19,358 nucleotides of DNA from an uncultured Clostridia bacterium (GCA_945875045.1 CAMCIX010000001.1:1-19358); one strand, 5' to 3'; counted from the stretch's first letter, positions 6,718-14,470 are shown. Numbers and translations are program-made. Notes: generated from the sequence alone by a model not told the origin.

Positions 6718-7905
6718 ATGAGGGCAATCGAAACAAAACCGATCGGCGATGCGAATTTTTATAAATTCTCTATCGACTTCGTTGACGATAAATTTATCAT
6801 AGGCGGACAATCTTTGCCGCTCGGAATTATCACGCACGATATATTAAATATTCCCGTAGACAAACAGCCTGCTATCGGCGATGTGGGCAATGAATTAATT
6901 ACCTTATATAGCCGTCTGAATTCAGAAAACTACAGCGATGAGCTTTTTATAAGCATCAGAGAAACGATTGAAAAAACAATAAAGGTTATTAAAAAAATTA
7001 AACCGTTTTCTTACTTTAACATCAACGGCGAATACGATTACATTAATTTTCTTCTCAGTGATGCTAAAATTAAGGAGTGGAATCACAGTTTTTCTTCTAT
7101 GCCGATTCCTAACATTAATTTTGTACCCGAAGGCACGGACATGTATGACCAAGCTATTATTCTCACAGAGTTTATAAAATCCTATATGTACCTTTGTACT
7201 GACACTGTCAATTTTTATAACATTGCGAAGACCTATTTTGTAAATCTCACCGAGAACGGATTTCGCGACAAAGTGCTTCTCGCCGGGTATACAAAAGAGT
7301 TCTTTTCCCACGAGGGAATTTTACAGTGGCTCGAAGAAATGAATGTGACCGATTTCACACACAACTTTACGCTTGAGCCGGGCGTTTGGATGGCGCCCGT
7401 TATAATAAAAAATAAAGATGGCTTAGCTATGCTCGGTCGCCGAATCCATTTCGACCGTATGCTGAACTTTTATGTTACCGATATGTTTGAGGGGCTTGCT
7501 GTTGGACACTACTCTTGGCAATGCGGGATCTGTAATAAATTTTTCTTTATGGAGACGGCGCGTAAACAACTGTATTGCAGCGCAGTCAATCCGGAGTACG
7601 GTGTTCCTTGCGCTTACGTCGCTAAAAACAAATTAAATATGCCAAAGCAAAAGAAATCAGACGGGCGCGGTTATGTCACTTGGAAACACAGAAAAGACTC
7701 TATCCGCCGTGAAAAATATCTCACGAATAATAACAAACCAAATGCAAAATACGATGTGGAGACCTGCCTTAAAGCAAGCGAGCTTATCAACCGTTATTTT
7801 GAGCAGGCACAAATTGATTTCGATTACGCTGAGAATGGGTACGAACAGGATATGGCTTTAGATCATATCTTTGCCGAGGCGAAACGATTGCTCGGCAAAA
7901 AATAA
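6718..7905 (+). CDS. DUF6076-like zinc-ribbon protein
   Basis: This 395-residue soluble protein starts at ATG 6718 after a G-rich RBS (GGGGGGGAAG). The N-terminal 260 residues are mixed alpha/beta with no catalytic motif I recognise. From 265 a zinc-binding pattern appears: Cys269-x2-Cys272 (CGICNKFFF), Cys287 (LYCS) and Cys298 (VPC), reminiscent of CGNR-type zinc knuckles that bind nucleic acid. The C-terminus is basic (KQKKSDGRGYVTWKHRKDSIRREKY) and then helical. Length, zinc site and location match my recollection of the DUF6076 family carried by clostridial mobile elements; that label is from memory. It is first in a rightward pair with the sigma-like gene and is divergent from the mobilization operon, so a regulatory role is plausible. 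Confidence 0.72.
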   Translation: MRAIETKPIGDANFYKFSIDFVDDKFIIGGQSLPLGIITHDILNIPVDKQPAIGDVGNELITLYSRLNSENYSDELFISIRETIEKTIKVIKKIKPFSYFNINGEYDYINFLLSDAKIKEWNHSFSSMPIPNINFVPEGTDMYDQAIILTEFIKSYMYLCTDTVNFYNIAKTYFVNLTENGFRDKVLLAGYTKEFFSHEGILQWLEEMNVTDFTHNFTLEPGVWMAPVIIKNKDGLAMLGRRIHFDRMLNFYVTDMFEGLAVGHYSWQCGICNKFFFMETARKQLYCSAVNPEYGVPCAYVAKNKLNMPKQKKSDGRGYVTWKHRKDSIRREKYLTNNNKPNAKYDVETCLKASELINRYFEQAQIDFDYAENGYEQDMALDHIFAEAKRLLGKK

Positions 7906-7938
7906 TAATATCTTTATTCTTTGAAAGGAGGTGCGAGT

Positions 7939-9309
7939 ATGAACGCAGAATATATAAAAGTTGCAAACAAACTGCTTTGCGGTATTACGGACAAGCGGTT
8001 GCGTGAGCCTGAAATATGGAACGATATTCTTTCTTCTGTGAGGTCGGGTAGGCTTCTGCTTTGGGAAATTAACGACGAAATTCTGCGCATAAAGTATTAT
8101 TGCAAAGAAAAAATCGAACTCGCATCTACCTTTACCGAGACCGATAAAAGCGATGTGCTGTTCGATGATCTGAACGAGTATTTTATTAAGGCGCTTGAGA
8201 GCCGTGATAAAGGATTTTTTGAAGCATTTATCACGGCTTACGAGCCCGCTCTTGAAAACTCCGCCAACCGTTTTATTATGCATTACGGGTTGAGCGAGGA
8301 CGATTCCGAGGATATCAAACAAATCTTTTTAGAGACACTGTGGTTTGCTTTTCTTGATTATGATACCTCCGATCCTATTCCGCTTTTGCAGTATATAAAA
8401 AAGGCAGCACACCATAAACAACTTGATTATATCCGCACAACCAAAAATGCCTGTACCGTGCCAACGCAAAACGGATATAATGATTTGCGGAAGGTTATGG
8501 GCATTTATAACAGCAATCCCGAAATCCCTACTGTTGAACGTATTGCTCTCATCGTAAAAGAAACAGGGTTTACCGAGGAGAAGGTCACCGAGTTTATTGC
8601 CATCGGCAAGGCTACCGAGTATCCCATCAGCATCGTACCGACAGATGATGACGAGGAAGAACTTGACAGTGCTATCTCGGATGAGCTTATTGAAGATCCG
8701 TCTATATCTCTGTTCCAAGAGGCTTGGCGGAATATTTGCCGTGAATATTTTCGTGAGGCTGCCGATAACATTTCACCTAAGGACAAACAAATTATATCCT
8801 TATCCCTCGGAATTTGCTTTGACTGCTTCGGTATTTTCAAACCGAGCACCTATGCGGAGATTGCTATGAAGCAAGGTGCTTCGGGTGAGAAGAGCATTGA
8901 GAAAAAACGCAAGACAGCAATCGAAAAGTTTGCAAAGCAACTTTGTGAATTGGGCTTCTGTGACGGTGTTTCCCTAAAGCAAACGGATATGGTTATTGTT
9001 AAAGAAAACGGTGAGAAAAAGGTGCAGTCGGTAACCTACGCCTATACTCCCTACGGAGAAGGCGAAGCCGGAGAGATCATTCATGCCACCATTGGAAGAC
9101 ACCGCTTTCAGGTCATTCGCCTTGCCGAGTTTGATATGACCGGTGCTTACGCTGAACAAGTTACAAAAATTATCGGTTATATGAACGGCACCTATATCAA
9201 AGAAAAGTTTTATGCTATTCCCTTGGAGGAACTATCCAACGTGAATAAGCATAACGCTAAACCCAAGCTGCCGTTTTATAAAAAGCCCCGTACAATCGAA
9301 CAGAAATAG
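7939..9309 (+). CDS. Sigma-70-like RNA polymerase sigma factor
   Basis: I place the start at ATG 7939, giving 456 residues. A TTG at 7921 lies upstream of and overlaps the near-perfect RBS AAAGGAGGTG, so I reject it. Residues 92-170 look like sigma region 2 (a helix, then EDDSEDIKQIFLETLWFAF, then LLQYIKKAAHHKQLDYIRT). Residues 195-232 resemble region 3 (TVERIALIVKETGFTEEKV). Residues 279-335 resemble region 4 (SPKDKQIISLSLG ... STYAEIAMKQGASGEKSIEKKRKTAIEKF). Extra parts are a 90-residue N-terminal helical region and a 120-residue C-terminal tail. It should direct RNA polymerase to element promoters, or act as a sigma-derived regulator. It lies 33 bases after the zinc-ribbon gene, under the same promoter. 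Confidence 0.78.
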   Translation: MNAEYIKVANKLLCGITDKRLREPEIWNDILSSVRSGRLLLWEINDEILRIKYYCKEKIELASTFTETDKSDVLFDDLNEYFIKALESRDKGFFEAFITAYEPALENSANRFIMHYGLSEDDSEDIKQIFLETLWFAFLDYDTSDPIPLLQYIKKAAHHKQLDYIRTTKNACTVPTQNGYNDLRKVMGIYNSNPEIPTVERIALIVKETGFTEEKVTEFIAIGKATEYPISIVPTDDDEEELDSAISDELIEDPSISLFQEAWRNICREYFREAADNISPKDKQIISLSLGICFDCFGIFKPSTYAEIAMKQGASGEKSIEKKRKTAIEKFAKQLCELGFCDGVSLKQTDMVIVKENGEKKVQSVTYAYTPYGEGEAGEIIHATIGRHRFQVIRLAEFDMTGAYAEQVTKIIGYMNGTYIKEKFYAIPLEELSNVNKHNAKPKLPFYKKPRTIEQK

Positions 9310-9369
9310 TTTTATCGACCGTAGGTCGTTTCAGATGAAACAAAAGCCTACAAAGGCAAAACAAAAAAT

Positions 9370-9429
9370 TACCCACCGGATGTTGTGGCAAAGTTCCGTG
9401 CCTGACCGCCGCATCCAGTGGGTATTTTT
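9370..9429. terminator. Intrinsic terminator shared by convergent genes
   Basis: TACCCACCGGATG (9370-9382) pairs with CATCCAGTGGGTA (9412-9424) through 13 positions with one G-U pair. TTTTT follows on the plus strand, and on the minus strand the stem is followed by ATTTTTTGT. It lies between the sigma-like gene and the end of the DUF6809-like gene, so it can terminate both. Confidence 0.8.
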
Positions 9430-9712
9430 ATATTTCTTCCACTTCTTCCGAGCCTTCCATTACTTCGACCATTATGCGTGTTGCGAGGATGAATCCCGAG
9501 CTGAACGCTTCACGCTCGGTGATACAGGACAGTTCGCTTGTGCAGTCCTTGAATTTTTCAAAAGTTTCTTTTTGCTTCTCTGTCAGACCAGCATTGAGTT
9601 CTTCCTCATTTTTACATATCAGCTTGACGAGTTTGTCTACTCTTGTACCTCGTTTGATATTCCTTTCGTGAGGACTGATGTTCCCATAGTATAAATCTTC
9701 AAGTGTTGTCAT
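9428..9712 (-). CDS. DUF6809-like small protein of mobile elements
   Basis: The start is ATG 9712, giving 94 residues, with AAAGGAGG eight bases upstream; a GTG at 9748 has no such site. The opening MTTLEDLYYGNISPHERNIK, then KLVKLICKNEEELNAGLTEKQKETFEKFKDCTSEL and FSSGFILATRIMVEVM, match what I remember of the DUF6809 family common on clostridial integrative elements. It is acidic, entirely helical and probably cytoplasmic, with no known activity. It is transcribed toward the sigma-like gene. Its RBS is contained in a perfect inverted repeat, so translation is probably regulated. Confidence 0.82.
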   Translation of the reverse strand: MTTLEDLYYGNISPHERNIKRGTRVDKLVKLICKNEEELNAGLTEKQKETFEKFKDCTSELSCITEREAFSSGFILATRIMVEVMEGSEEVEEI

Positions 9713-9716
9713 AAAA

Positions 9717-9760
9717 ATTGCCTCCTTTGCAGTACAAACACATACCACAAAGGAGGCAAT
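9717..9760 (-). promoter_or_regulatory. RBS-sequestering hairpin in the DUF6809-like leader
   Basis: ATTGCCTCCTTTG (9717-9729) and CAAAGGAGGCAAT (9748-9760) are perfect 13-bp inverted repeats with an 18-base loop. In the minus-strand transcript the downstream arm is the gene's own Shine-Dalgarno sequence and the upstream arm is an anti-Shine-Dalgarno. When folded, the ribosome site is fully paired. TTTTT follows the stem, so it could also terminate transcription just before the start codon. Confidence 0.7.
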
Positions 9761-9827
9761 AAGTCCAGATAATTATTTTTTTACGATTCTCAAAATAAGT
9801 TTGAATATTAGCGAACCGTTTTATTAT

Positions 9828-10173
9828 TCACTTCTTCAACATTCCCATTAACTCATTGAAACCGTCAAGTGCCGATTGAAGATTATCGATTATATCTGCC
9901 GCAAGCACATCGGGGTTGATATGCTGAATAAAGTTGAGCTGTTTGTTGGAGCTTGTTGTCCAAAAATCCTGACGGTTATATACGAGTTCCTCTTCTTCCT
10001 CTTCGCCTTCTTCATTTGTCATAGTGATAGAGGATTTTTTACCGAAAGGAGGATTTGTGAGAACATAATCCACACGGTATCCGGGATCGGATAAAAGCGA
10101 ATCGCCTTTGGTAACGGGCACATTTCCATAAATATCACCGATATTACCCCGTCAGTTTCTTTTCTGTTGGCAT
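9828..10173 (-). pseudogene. hsdM: Remnant of type I restriction methylase gene hsdM
   Basis: A 97-codon frame (10121-9828) preserves the adenine-methylase motif IV block GDSLLSDPGYRVDYVLTNPPFG, then KKSS and NRQDFWTTSSNKQLNFIQHI. It then jumps directly into the extreme HsdM C-terminus (NPDVLAADIIDNLQSALDGF). HsdM is normally about 500 residues, so the N-terminal domain and the stretch after QHI are gone. The same frame continues upstream as GNIGDIYGN until a TGA. A separate start (MPTEKKLTG, ATG 10171-10173, with AAGGAG upstream) ends at TAA after nine codons in another frame, as if joined out of frame by a deletion. No hsdS or hsdR is present. Not expected to be functional. Confidence 0.82.
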
Positions 10174-10244
10174 AATGTTTTTCTCTCCTTATAATTTAAA
10201 AATATCAGTTACTTAAAGTGATACACTACTCAATTATTATTTTG

Positions 10245-10955
10245 TTATAATTGTATGATTAGTTTCCACAAAATTGACCCAGTTAAAACTAATGAAAAAA
10301 ATACTATTGCTCCAATCGTAATTTTTGGTGAAAAAAACACTATTGGACACAGCAGAGCAAGTACATATGCTAAAATTAATGAATATATACCAACAACAAT
10401 CAACATTCCTGTCCCCCAAAGGATTGGATACAAAACTTTTTTGAGTCCCGAGTTTTCCTTATTGTAATCCACAGTTAACATGATTAACGCAAACATAGAC
10501 AGTATTATTAGCGGTATCAAATTCCAAAGGAGTATGGGTTTAAACAAATCGGGTTTAAAACCATAACCTACATATTGAAACCGACCACTTATCTCTGTTT
10601 GGTATAAAGATATTGCATTATCCGTTAACCTTTCTATGTAAGTTGTTACACTGGAAGTGATGTCACTAATTAAGAGGTGCCTATCGTTATATTTATCAAC
10701 TAGTAATTTATATTGATTGAATAATTCGGGAGATAAGTTAGATGCATCCGTAGATGATAATTCTGCAATTATGTTTGCATGTATTTGTAGCTCTTGCAAA
10801 GCTAGAAAGTGAAATACAATGGGAATAATAACAAAAATAATCGCAATTAATGAGAGAAAAGTTTTTATTTTCTTTTCGTGTTGCTTGTTCTTAGAGAACA
10901 AGTCCACAATGCCATCTGTTATTCGTGTTACAATCTTTGTTGGTTCACTTATCAT
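10245..10955 (-). CDS. Four-helix membrane protein of the acyltransferase cassette
   Basis: This 236-residue protein begins three bases after the stop of the upstream acyltransferase gene; the RBS (GAAAGGA) lies across that stop, so it is translationally coupled. Hydrophobic segments lie at about 31-54 (TFLSLIAIIFVIIPIVFHFLA), 141-163, 175-203 and 211-233. Between helices 1 and 2 is an 85-residue soluble loop rich in polar and helical residues (ELSSTDASNLSPELFNQYKL ... SVTTYIERL). I recognise no family. Its coupling to the acyltransferases suggests it anchors the enzymes, or handles their lipid product in the membrane. That is inference from context only. Confidence 0.78.
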   Translation of the reverse strand: MISEPTKIVTRITDGIVDLFSKNKQHEKKIKTFLSLIAIIFVIIPIVFHFLALQELQIHANIIAELSSTDASNLSPELFNQYKLLVDKYNDRHLLISDITSSVTTYIERLTDNAISLYQTEISGRFQYVGYGFKPDLFKPILLWNLIPLIILSMFALIMLTVDYNKENSGLKKVLYPILWGTGMLIVVGIYSLILAYVLALLCPIVFFSPKITIGAIVFFSLVLTGSILWKLIIQL

Positions 10956-10958
10956 TTT

Positions 10959-11954
10959 TTATCCTTTCAACCTCTTATTAAACAAAAATGCATTTTGCAT
11001 TGTGGGGCGGATGTTCTTCAAATCAGCTCGGAGTTGTTCGTGTTCAATTTCCAATTTACTATGAAACCTCTGCTCCACATTATCACTCATCTTATATCCG
11101 GGCCATTCAGATGTTAATCCTGTTACGAAAGTCTGCCAATAGTCAGCGGGCAACTCTGCGCGGGATTCAACACCGAACTTTTTTGCGTGGTCTTCCCATA
11201 TTTCAAAGGTGAGAGTTGCCATGGCATCGCGTAATTCCCGATTACATTCTGTTAATATTTTGTTGACTAAATCTTTGTTTTGAGAATCGGATTGCAATTC
11301 CGCATATGATTTATCTGTGTACTTATTCAGAATTAAAGAGGGGTCAAAGTATCCTTTGTGGTTGATAATATACTTCTTTCCATAACGCTCTATAGCGGTA
11401 CAAATGATTACAGCATTACTTTCCAAAGCCGCCCTAACAGTTCCAAAGAATGTTTCCAGAACAATCTTGTTTTCAGATAAGTTCCACACTGCTTCAGGGA
11501 AAATCATACAATAGTGACCTTCTTGCAGATATCTAACCATCATTTTATATGTATAGTTTTTATCTTCCTTTGAATAAGGATCAACAAATATAGTTGGTCG
11601 AGTACCAAAATACCAACCATTAATAGTTTTATAAGAATTCTTAAAGTCACTAGCCATCATCACAGACGGTCGTTTAATAGACAGCGTAATTTTTTCGATA
11701 TCCGGCTTGAATTTATGAGTATTAGCAAAAATAATCGGTCTGCCGATTGGTGTCCTAACATTCTTTTCATTAAGAAAAGAAATACTTTCACCATTAAAAA
11801 ATGTAATCATCCTCAGCAAAAATTGCGTCATTGGATAATAATACTTTTGCTTTTTCACTCCCGGTAAAGGAAGCCCATAGTCAATAATTTCTTTTTTGCG
11901 TTTTTTATACTCGTCAAACGCGGTCATAGCCTGTGTTAAAGGATTTTCTGTCAT
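10959..11954 (-). CDS. PlsC-like acyltransferase, copy 2 (divergent motif)
   Basis: I choose ATG 11954, giving 331 residues; longer starts run back through the GNAT gene and have no RBS, and even this one has only a weak GAGAG. The family transfers acyl groups from acyl-CoA or acyl-ACP to a lysolipid-type acceptor at the membrane. The catalytic HX4D motif is His80-KFKP-Asp85 (ANTHKFKPD). The second conserved block is IFPEAVWN at 151-158, where the usual Gly-Thr of FPEGT has become Ala-Val. Only moderately hydrophobic stretches occur, so it is probably peripheral. The C-terminus ends NAFLFNKRLKG, nearly the same as the paralogue at 12674-13678. The exact acceptor is unknown. Confidence 0.8.
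   Translation of the reverse strand: MTENPLTQAMTAFDEYKKRKKEIIDYGLPLPGVKKQKYYYPMTQFLLRMITFFNGESISFLNEKNVRTPIGRPIIFANTHKFKPDIEKITLSIKRPSVMMASDFKNSYKTINGWYFGTRPTIFVDPYSKEDKNYTYKMMVRYLQEGHYCMIFPEAVWNLSENKIVLETFFGTVRAALESNAVIICTAIERYGKKYIINHKGYFDPSLILNKYTDKSYAELQSDSQNKDLVNKILTECNRELRDAMATLTFEIWEDHAKKFGVESRAELPADYWQTFVTGLTSEWPGYKMSDNVEQRFHSKLEIEHEQLRADLKNIRPTMQNAFLFNKRLKG
10965..11007. repeat. 43-bp repeat, 3' end of acyltransferase copy 2
   Basis: This segment matches 12677-12719 in 40 of 43 positions, same orientation. It encodes the shared C-terminus QNAFLFNKRLK. The conservation at DNA level is higher than between the rest of the two genes. Confidence 0.8.
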
Positions 11955-11970
11955 ATTTTTACTCTCAATA

Positions 11971-12666
11971 CTATTTGATTTCTTCATCGGAATTAATGCG
12001 AGGTTCTCTACGCATAGCATAGTGGACAACATCTGTTCCGGGTATCTTACCCGTTTCCATAAGTTTAAAACCATAATGCTCATACATTGGAACATTGCAA
12101 AGCTTATTGGTTTCCAAATAACAACTTTGACCGGTGGTGTCAAAGAAATCAAGCATCGGCTTTAGAGCTATAGTCGCTAAACCCTTATGCTGATAATCGG
12201 GATGAACAGTTAAACTATATAAATACCAGCAATTATCATCCGAATATTTTTCTTTCATGTGCATAGCATATTTTTCATAATTTAAAAGTCTGAATACCAT
12301 TCCTAAAGAATATTTACAAATCAGTTTAATTCCCCCGTAAATCAGAAATGGAAATGCAGGAGTACCTTTATAATTTGGTTTGATAAACAGTGCTAACGCA
12401 GATGCGTTTTCGCCTGCTGATATGCCTATAATTTTTGTTTTGCTAGATTTAACAGAAGCCCTTAAAATCTGTTTTATTGGTTCAGCTTTACTGTCTTTTC
12501 CAACCAAGTAATTGAACAGAGGATAATCTTCATATGCCAGTGCTGCAGATTTTAAAAAATTATTTATATCTTGAGGTCTCATATAATGAACCTTGTCTGT
12601 ATTAAGTTCATCACTACTCAGTCTTTTTTTAAGGATTTTTAATTGTTCGTTCGCTAATATGTTCAT
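11971..12666 (-). CDS. GNAT-family N-acetyltransferase
   Basis: This 231-residue protein has a recognisable GNAT acetyl-CoA-binding core: WYLYSLTVHPDYQHKGLATIA at about 147-167 (the Q-x-x-G-x-A loop at Gln159-Ala164), then CYLETNKLCNVPMYEHYGF at 182-200. The N-terminal third resembles the Pac/AAC-like branch (ALAYEDYPLFNYLVG). It would transfer an acetyl or short acyl group to an amine. It sits between two PlsC-like genes, seven bases after the first and 16 before the second. The start ATGAACATATTAGC and the first residues MNILA are shared with an internal start of the upstream acyltransferase gene, so its 5' end may come from a duplication. Substrate unknown. Confidence 0.87.
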   Translation of the reverse strand: MNILANEQLKILKKRLSSDELNTDKVHYMRPQDINNFLKSAALAYEDYPLFNYLVGKDSKAEPIKQILRASVKSSKTKIIGISAGENASALALFIKPNYKGTPAFPFLIYGGIKLICKYSLGMVFRLLNYEKYAMHMKEKYSDDNCWYLYSLTVHPDYQHKGLATIALKPMLDFFDTTGQSCYLETNKLCNVPMYEHYGFKLMETGKIPGTDVVHYAMRREPRINSDEEIK

Positions 12667-12673
12667 AGTTTCT

Positions 12674-13678
12674 CTATTTCAATCTCTTATTAAACAAAAA
12701 CGCATTTTGTATTGTGGGGGTTATTGAGTTCAAATGTGCGAATGCTTCTGATTTTTCAATTACTCCTTTTGGCTTATACACCAAACCGTCTATGTATTCC
12801 AAATTGAAATACGGCCATTCTGCAAAACGAGTTTCTATATAATCGTCCCATTCGTTTCCCGAGAGCTCAGCTCTCTTTAAAATAGGCTCGGACTCCCAAA
12901 TTTCATATTTTAAGGTAGCTAAAACATCCCGGAGAGAGTTGATGGCTTTCGCTTTTTCATGGGCGTCGCAGCCAAACTGCTGCATATCAAAGTTCGCTCC
13001 AATATTTATTTTAAAATGTTTGCCATATTGTTCGGCAGCTACAGGCACTATAACAGCGTTACTCTTCTGAGCTACTTCAACAATTCCCCAATAGCATGGG
13101 AGCATAGGCAGATTTGGCGACATATTCCATGTGCCTTCAGGAAAATACATCAGGTTGCCGCCTGATTTAAGATGCTTAATCATCTTCTCACTCACGGCTG
13201 CACGGTCAGATTTTACTTTTTCATTAAAGTAGATAACTCCGTTCACCGCAAGAAAAGGCGCATCAATAATTCCTTGTATGTGCTCGTAATCACCGCTTAA
13301 CAAATAATAGTGATCTTTAATCGCTTCGCTTACAACCTCTATATCAAACTTACCGACATGAGTGATTGCAAAAATAATAGGGCGATCGGTTTTTGTGCGT
13401 TCATCTTTAATGACTTCGTGGGAAAATCCACCCAGATGGTTTTTAATTATGTACACAAGCAAAATAAGCTTGTGCAACCTTTTTCTTGTCTTTAACGAAA
13501 GTCTGCCCAGGAATCCGTTTTCATCTTTGTTCCTTAACTTATAGTAAAGGTCTAAAAATTCTTTCTCTTTTACCGCTCTTTCCGCATCACTTAGAGTTGG
13601 GTTAAATAATTCTTTCTGTTTATCAGCTAATATGTTCATAAGTTGGTCAATCCAATCAACAATGTATTTATTTGTCAA
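12674..13678 (-). CDS. PlsC-like acyltransferase, copy 1 (canonical motifs)
   Basis: The longest supported frame uses TTG 13678 with AAAGG eight bases upstream, giving 334 residues. ATG 13639 is the alternative: it has a poor RBS but lines up with the GNAT gene's start. The motifs of lysophospholipid acyltransferases are present: ITHVGKFD with His107 and Asp112 (HX4D), a DRAAV block at 158-162, and YFPEGTWN at 178-185. The region at about 66-85 (RLHKLILLVYIIKNHLGG) could be a membrane-contact helix. The C-terminus is NAFLFNKRLK. It is the first gene of a leftward cassette behind the promoter at 13708-13737. It probably acylates a lipid precursor; the acceptor is not deducible. Confidence 0.85.
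   Translation of the reverse strand: MTNKYIVDWIDQLMNILADKQKELFNPTLSDAERAVKEKEFLDLYYKLRNKDENGFLGRLSLKTRKRLHKLILLVYIIKNHLGGFSHEVIKDERTKTDRPIIFAITHVGKFDIEVVSEAIKDHYYLLSGDYEHIQGIIDAPFLAVNGVIYFNEKVKSDRAAVSEKMIKHLKSGGNLMYFPEGTWNMSPNLPMLPCYWGIVEVAQKSNAVIVPVAAEQYGKHFKINIGANFDMQQFGCDAHEKAKAINSLRDVLATLKYEIWESEPILKRAELSGNEWDDYIETRFAEWPYFNLEYIDGLVYKPKGVIEKSEAFAHLNSITPTIQNAFLFNKRLK
12677..12719. repeat. 43-bp repeat, 3' end of acyltransferase copy 1
   Basis: Partner of 10965-11007, with three differences, all consistent with C/T transitions. Together with the shared 15-mer GCTAATATGTTCATA at 12653-12667 and 13626-13640, it outlines the ends of a duplicated unit. Confidence 0.8.
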
Positions 13679-13697
13679 AATGTGTACCTTTTGACAA
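13672..13697. repeat. Palindrome A, operator-like, at the start of the acyltransferase cassette
   Basis: TTGTCAAAA (13672-13680) and TTTTGACAA (13689-13697) are perfect 9-bp inverted repeats. GACAATTGTC (13693-13702) is an adjoining perfect palindrome. The 22-base core 13674-13695 reversed matches palindrome B (13810-13831) in 21 of 22 positions. It lies over the predicted transcript start and the TTG start codon, as a repressor site would. Confidence 0.6.
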
Positions 13698-13707
13698 TTG
13701 TCATAAC

Positions 13708-13737
13708 TTTATAAAATATATTGCATAGAACCGACAA
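13708..13737 (-). promoter_or_regulatory. Probable promoter of the acyltransferase cassette
   Basis: On the minus strand: -35 TTGTCG (13732-13737), an 18-base spacer, and -10 TATAAA (13708-13713). Transcription would start near 13700, inside palindrome A and about 22 bases before the TTG start. The match to consensus is moderate. Confidence 0.5.
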
Positions 13738-13806
13738 AATTTGAGTTTATATTCATAAATGGTTGCGTTTATAGGGTTTTTATGGTAAAATTATTATTAA
13801 AATACG

Positions 13807-13834
13807 GCAGTCAAAAGGTACACCTTTTGACTGC
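13807..13834 (-). terminator. Palindrome B, probable terminator of the recombinase gene
   Basis: GCAGTCAAAAGG (13807-13818), loop TACA, CCTTTTGACTGC (13823-13834): a perfect 12-bp stem. On the minus strand it is followed by CGTATTTTAATAATAATTTT, a T-rich tail. It starts six bases past the second (natural) stop of the recombinase frame. Its core is nearly identical to palindrome A, so it may double as a protein-binding site. Confidence 0.65.
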
Positions 13835-13839
13835 TGTTG

Positions 13840-13944
13840 CTATTTGTGTATTAAATTGTACTCTCGTCTACGGCGGTAGAAAGTTGATGTACTCATATTG
13901 CAAAGTTTAAGGGCATCGGCAGTTGATATCTTTCCTTTATCCCA
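13840..13944 (-). pseudogene. Severed C-terminal HTH of the serine recombinase
   Basis: After the amber codon at 13945-13947 the same frame stays open for 34 codons, WDKGKISTADALKLCNMSTS then TFYRRRREYNLIHK, and ends at TAG 13840-13842. This is a typical resolvase HTH: linker Trp, ISTADALKLCNMS turn and TFYRR recognition helix. It therefore belongs to the upstream gene. It has no start codon with an RBS of its own and would be made only by readthrough of the UAG. Confidence 0.85.
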
Positions 13945-14457
<513 letters not shown>

Positions 14458-14470
14458 CTACACATAAAAA

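Noticed and set aside
7858..8322. 154-codon minus-strand frame opposite the zinc-ribbon and sigma-like genes
   Set aside because: It straddles the junction of two well-supported rightward genes, lacks an RBS and looks like a frame shadow.
9315..9328. Small hairpin CGACC-GTA-GGTCG after the sigma-like gene
   Set aside because: The 5-bp stem has a three-base loop and no T-run; the strong terminator at 9370-9429 explains termination better.
857..9827. Attachment-site direct repeats at the two ends of the mobile module
   Set aside because: I compared the sequence near 860-907 with that near 9760-9830 by eye and found no convincing direct repeat, so I do not call att sites or exact element borders.
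11955..12152. N-terminal extension of acyltransferase copy 2 back to 12152
   Set aside because: The added 66 residues would lie in the GNAT coding sequence in another frame, do not resemble the family, and have no RBS; the ATG at 11954 lies 16 bases after the GNAT stop.
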